From an uncultured Bacteroidales bacterium (lineage in GTDB: Bacteria; Bacteroidota; Bacteroidia; Bacteroidales; UBA932): 5,225 nt of DNA. The stretch lies in contig CALCHD010000155.1 in the NCBI GenBank assembly GCA_937901105.1, forward strand, positions 1-5,225. Reading direction: 5' to 3'. How positions within the stretch are numbered: the first letter of the stretch is position 1; each line of letters starts with the position of its first letter. The position numbers were made by a program, and so were the translations under genes. A model generated the notes under the pieces. It was not told where the DNA came from and did not search any database. It saw only the letters and a list, made by a program, of their open reading frames with translations. Below are positions 5,176 through 5,225 of this stretch, in pieces.

Positions 5176-5208
5176 ATTTCTTTCTGCAGATGTCAAGAAA
5201 TTTATCTG
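5169..5208. repeat. Perfect 14-bp inverted repeat over the stop of the plus-strand frame
   Basis: CAGATAAATTTCTT (5169-5182) and AAGAAATTTATCTG (5195-5208) are exact reverse complements with a 12-nt spacer that itself contains the palindrome TCTGCAGA (5183-5190). The left arm contains the TAA stop of the 4990 frame. It is A/T-rich and has no T-run on either side, so it is a poor intrinsic terminator. Alternatives are a recombinase or protein binding site, an RNA hairpin, or an assembly fold-back. Confidence 0.75.
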
Positions 5209-5225
5209 TATAACAGAAAAAGCCC

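Overview
The window reads as a Bacteroidota chromosome segment, most likely Bacteroidales. Three things point there: an exbB / small membrane protein / exbD / exbD cluster, a GH10-like lipoprotein of the type common in Bacteroides relatives, and a promoter element matching the Bacteroides -7 consensus (TAnnTTTG). Most starts lack a Shine-Dalgarno sequence, which also fits. Seven of the eight protein-coding regions are on the minus strand, so the biological order runs from the right edge to the left.

Right edge (about 4922-5225): a short region holding one plus-strand reading frame of 60 codons (4990-5175) that ends in a Cys-x3-Cys-x2-Cys motif. A coding-looking continuation follows in another frame to the window edge, and a perfect 14-bp inverted repeat overlaps the stop codon. 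I cannot assign it firmly. It could be the 5' end of a radical-SAM-type gene broken by a frameshift, or a small Cys-rich peptide gene.

4013-4921 (minus): the most unusual gene. About 26-29 residues that look like the start of ribose-5-phosphate isomerase B (RpiB) are joined in frame to a type I L-asparaginase (AnsA) that lacks its own first 70-80 residues, including the catalytic TGGTI threonine. It has a strong Shine-Dalgarno sequence. A real rpiB-ansA deletion fusion and an assembly chimera are both possible.

3893-1640 (minus): a compact operon for a TonB-type proton-motive-force energiser, made of ExbB, a 136-residue four-helix membrane protein of unknown function, and two different ExbD proteins. 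Gaps are 6, 18 and 16 nt. It closes with a strong rho-independent terminator (1586-1610). No tonB is visible here. ExbB and the ExbDs would harness the proton gradient for TonB-dependent outer-membrane uptake.

1554-1 (minus): a second unit starting from a -7-like promoter that directly abuts that terminator. It encodes a PhoA-family alkaline phosphatase lipoprotein and, 12 nt later, the first 107 residues of a GH10-like (DUF187) lipoprotein cut by the window edge. Both have lipoprotein signals, so both probably act in the cell envelope.

No rRNA, tRNA, CRISPR array or insertion sequence was seen, and no stretch above 300 bases lacks a gene.
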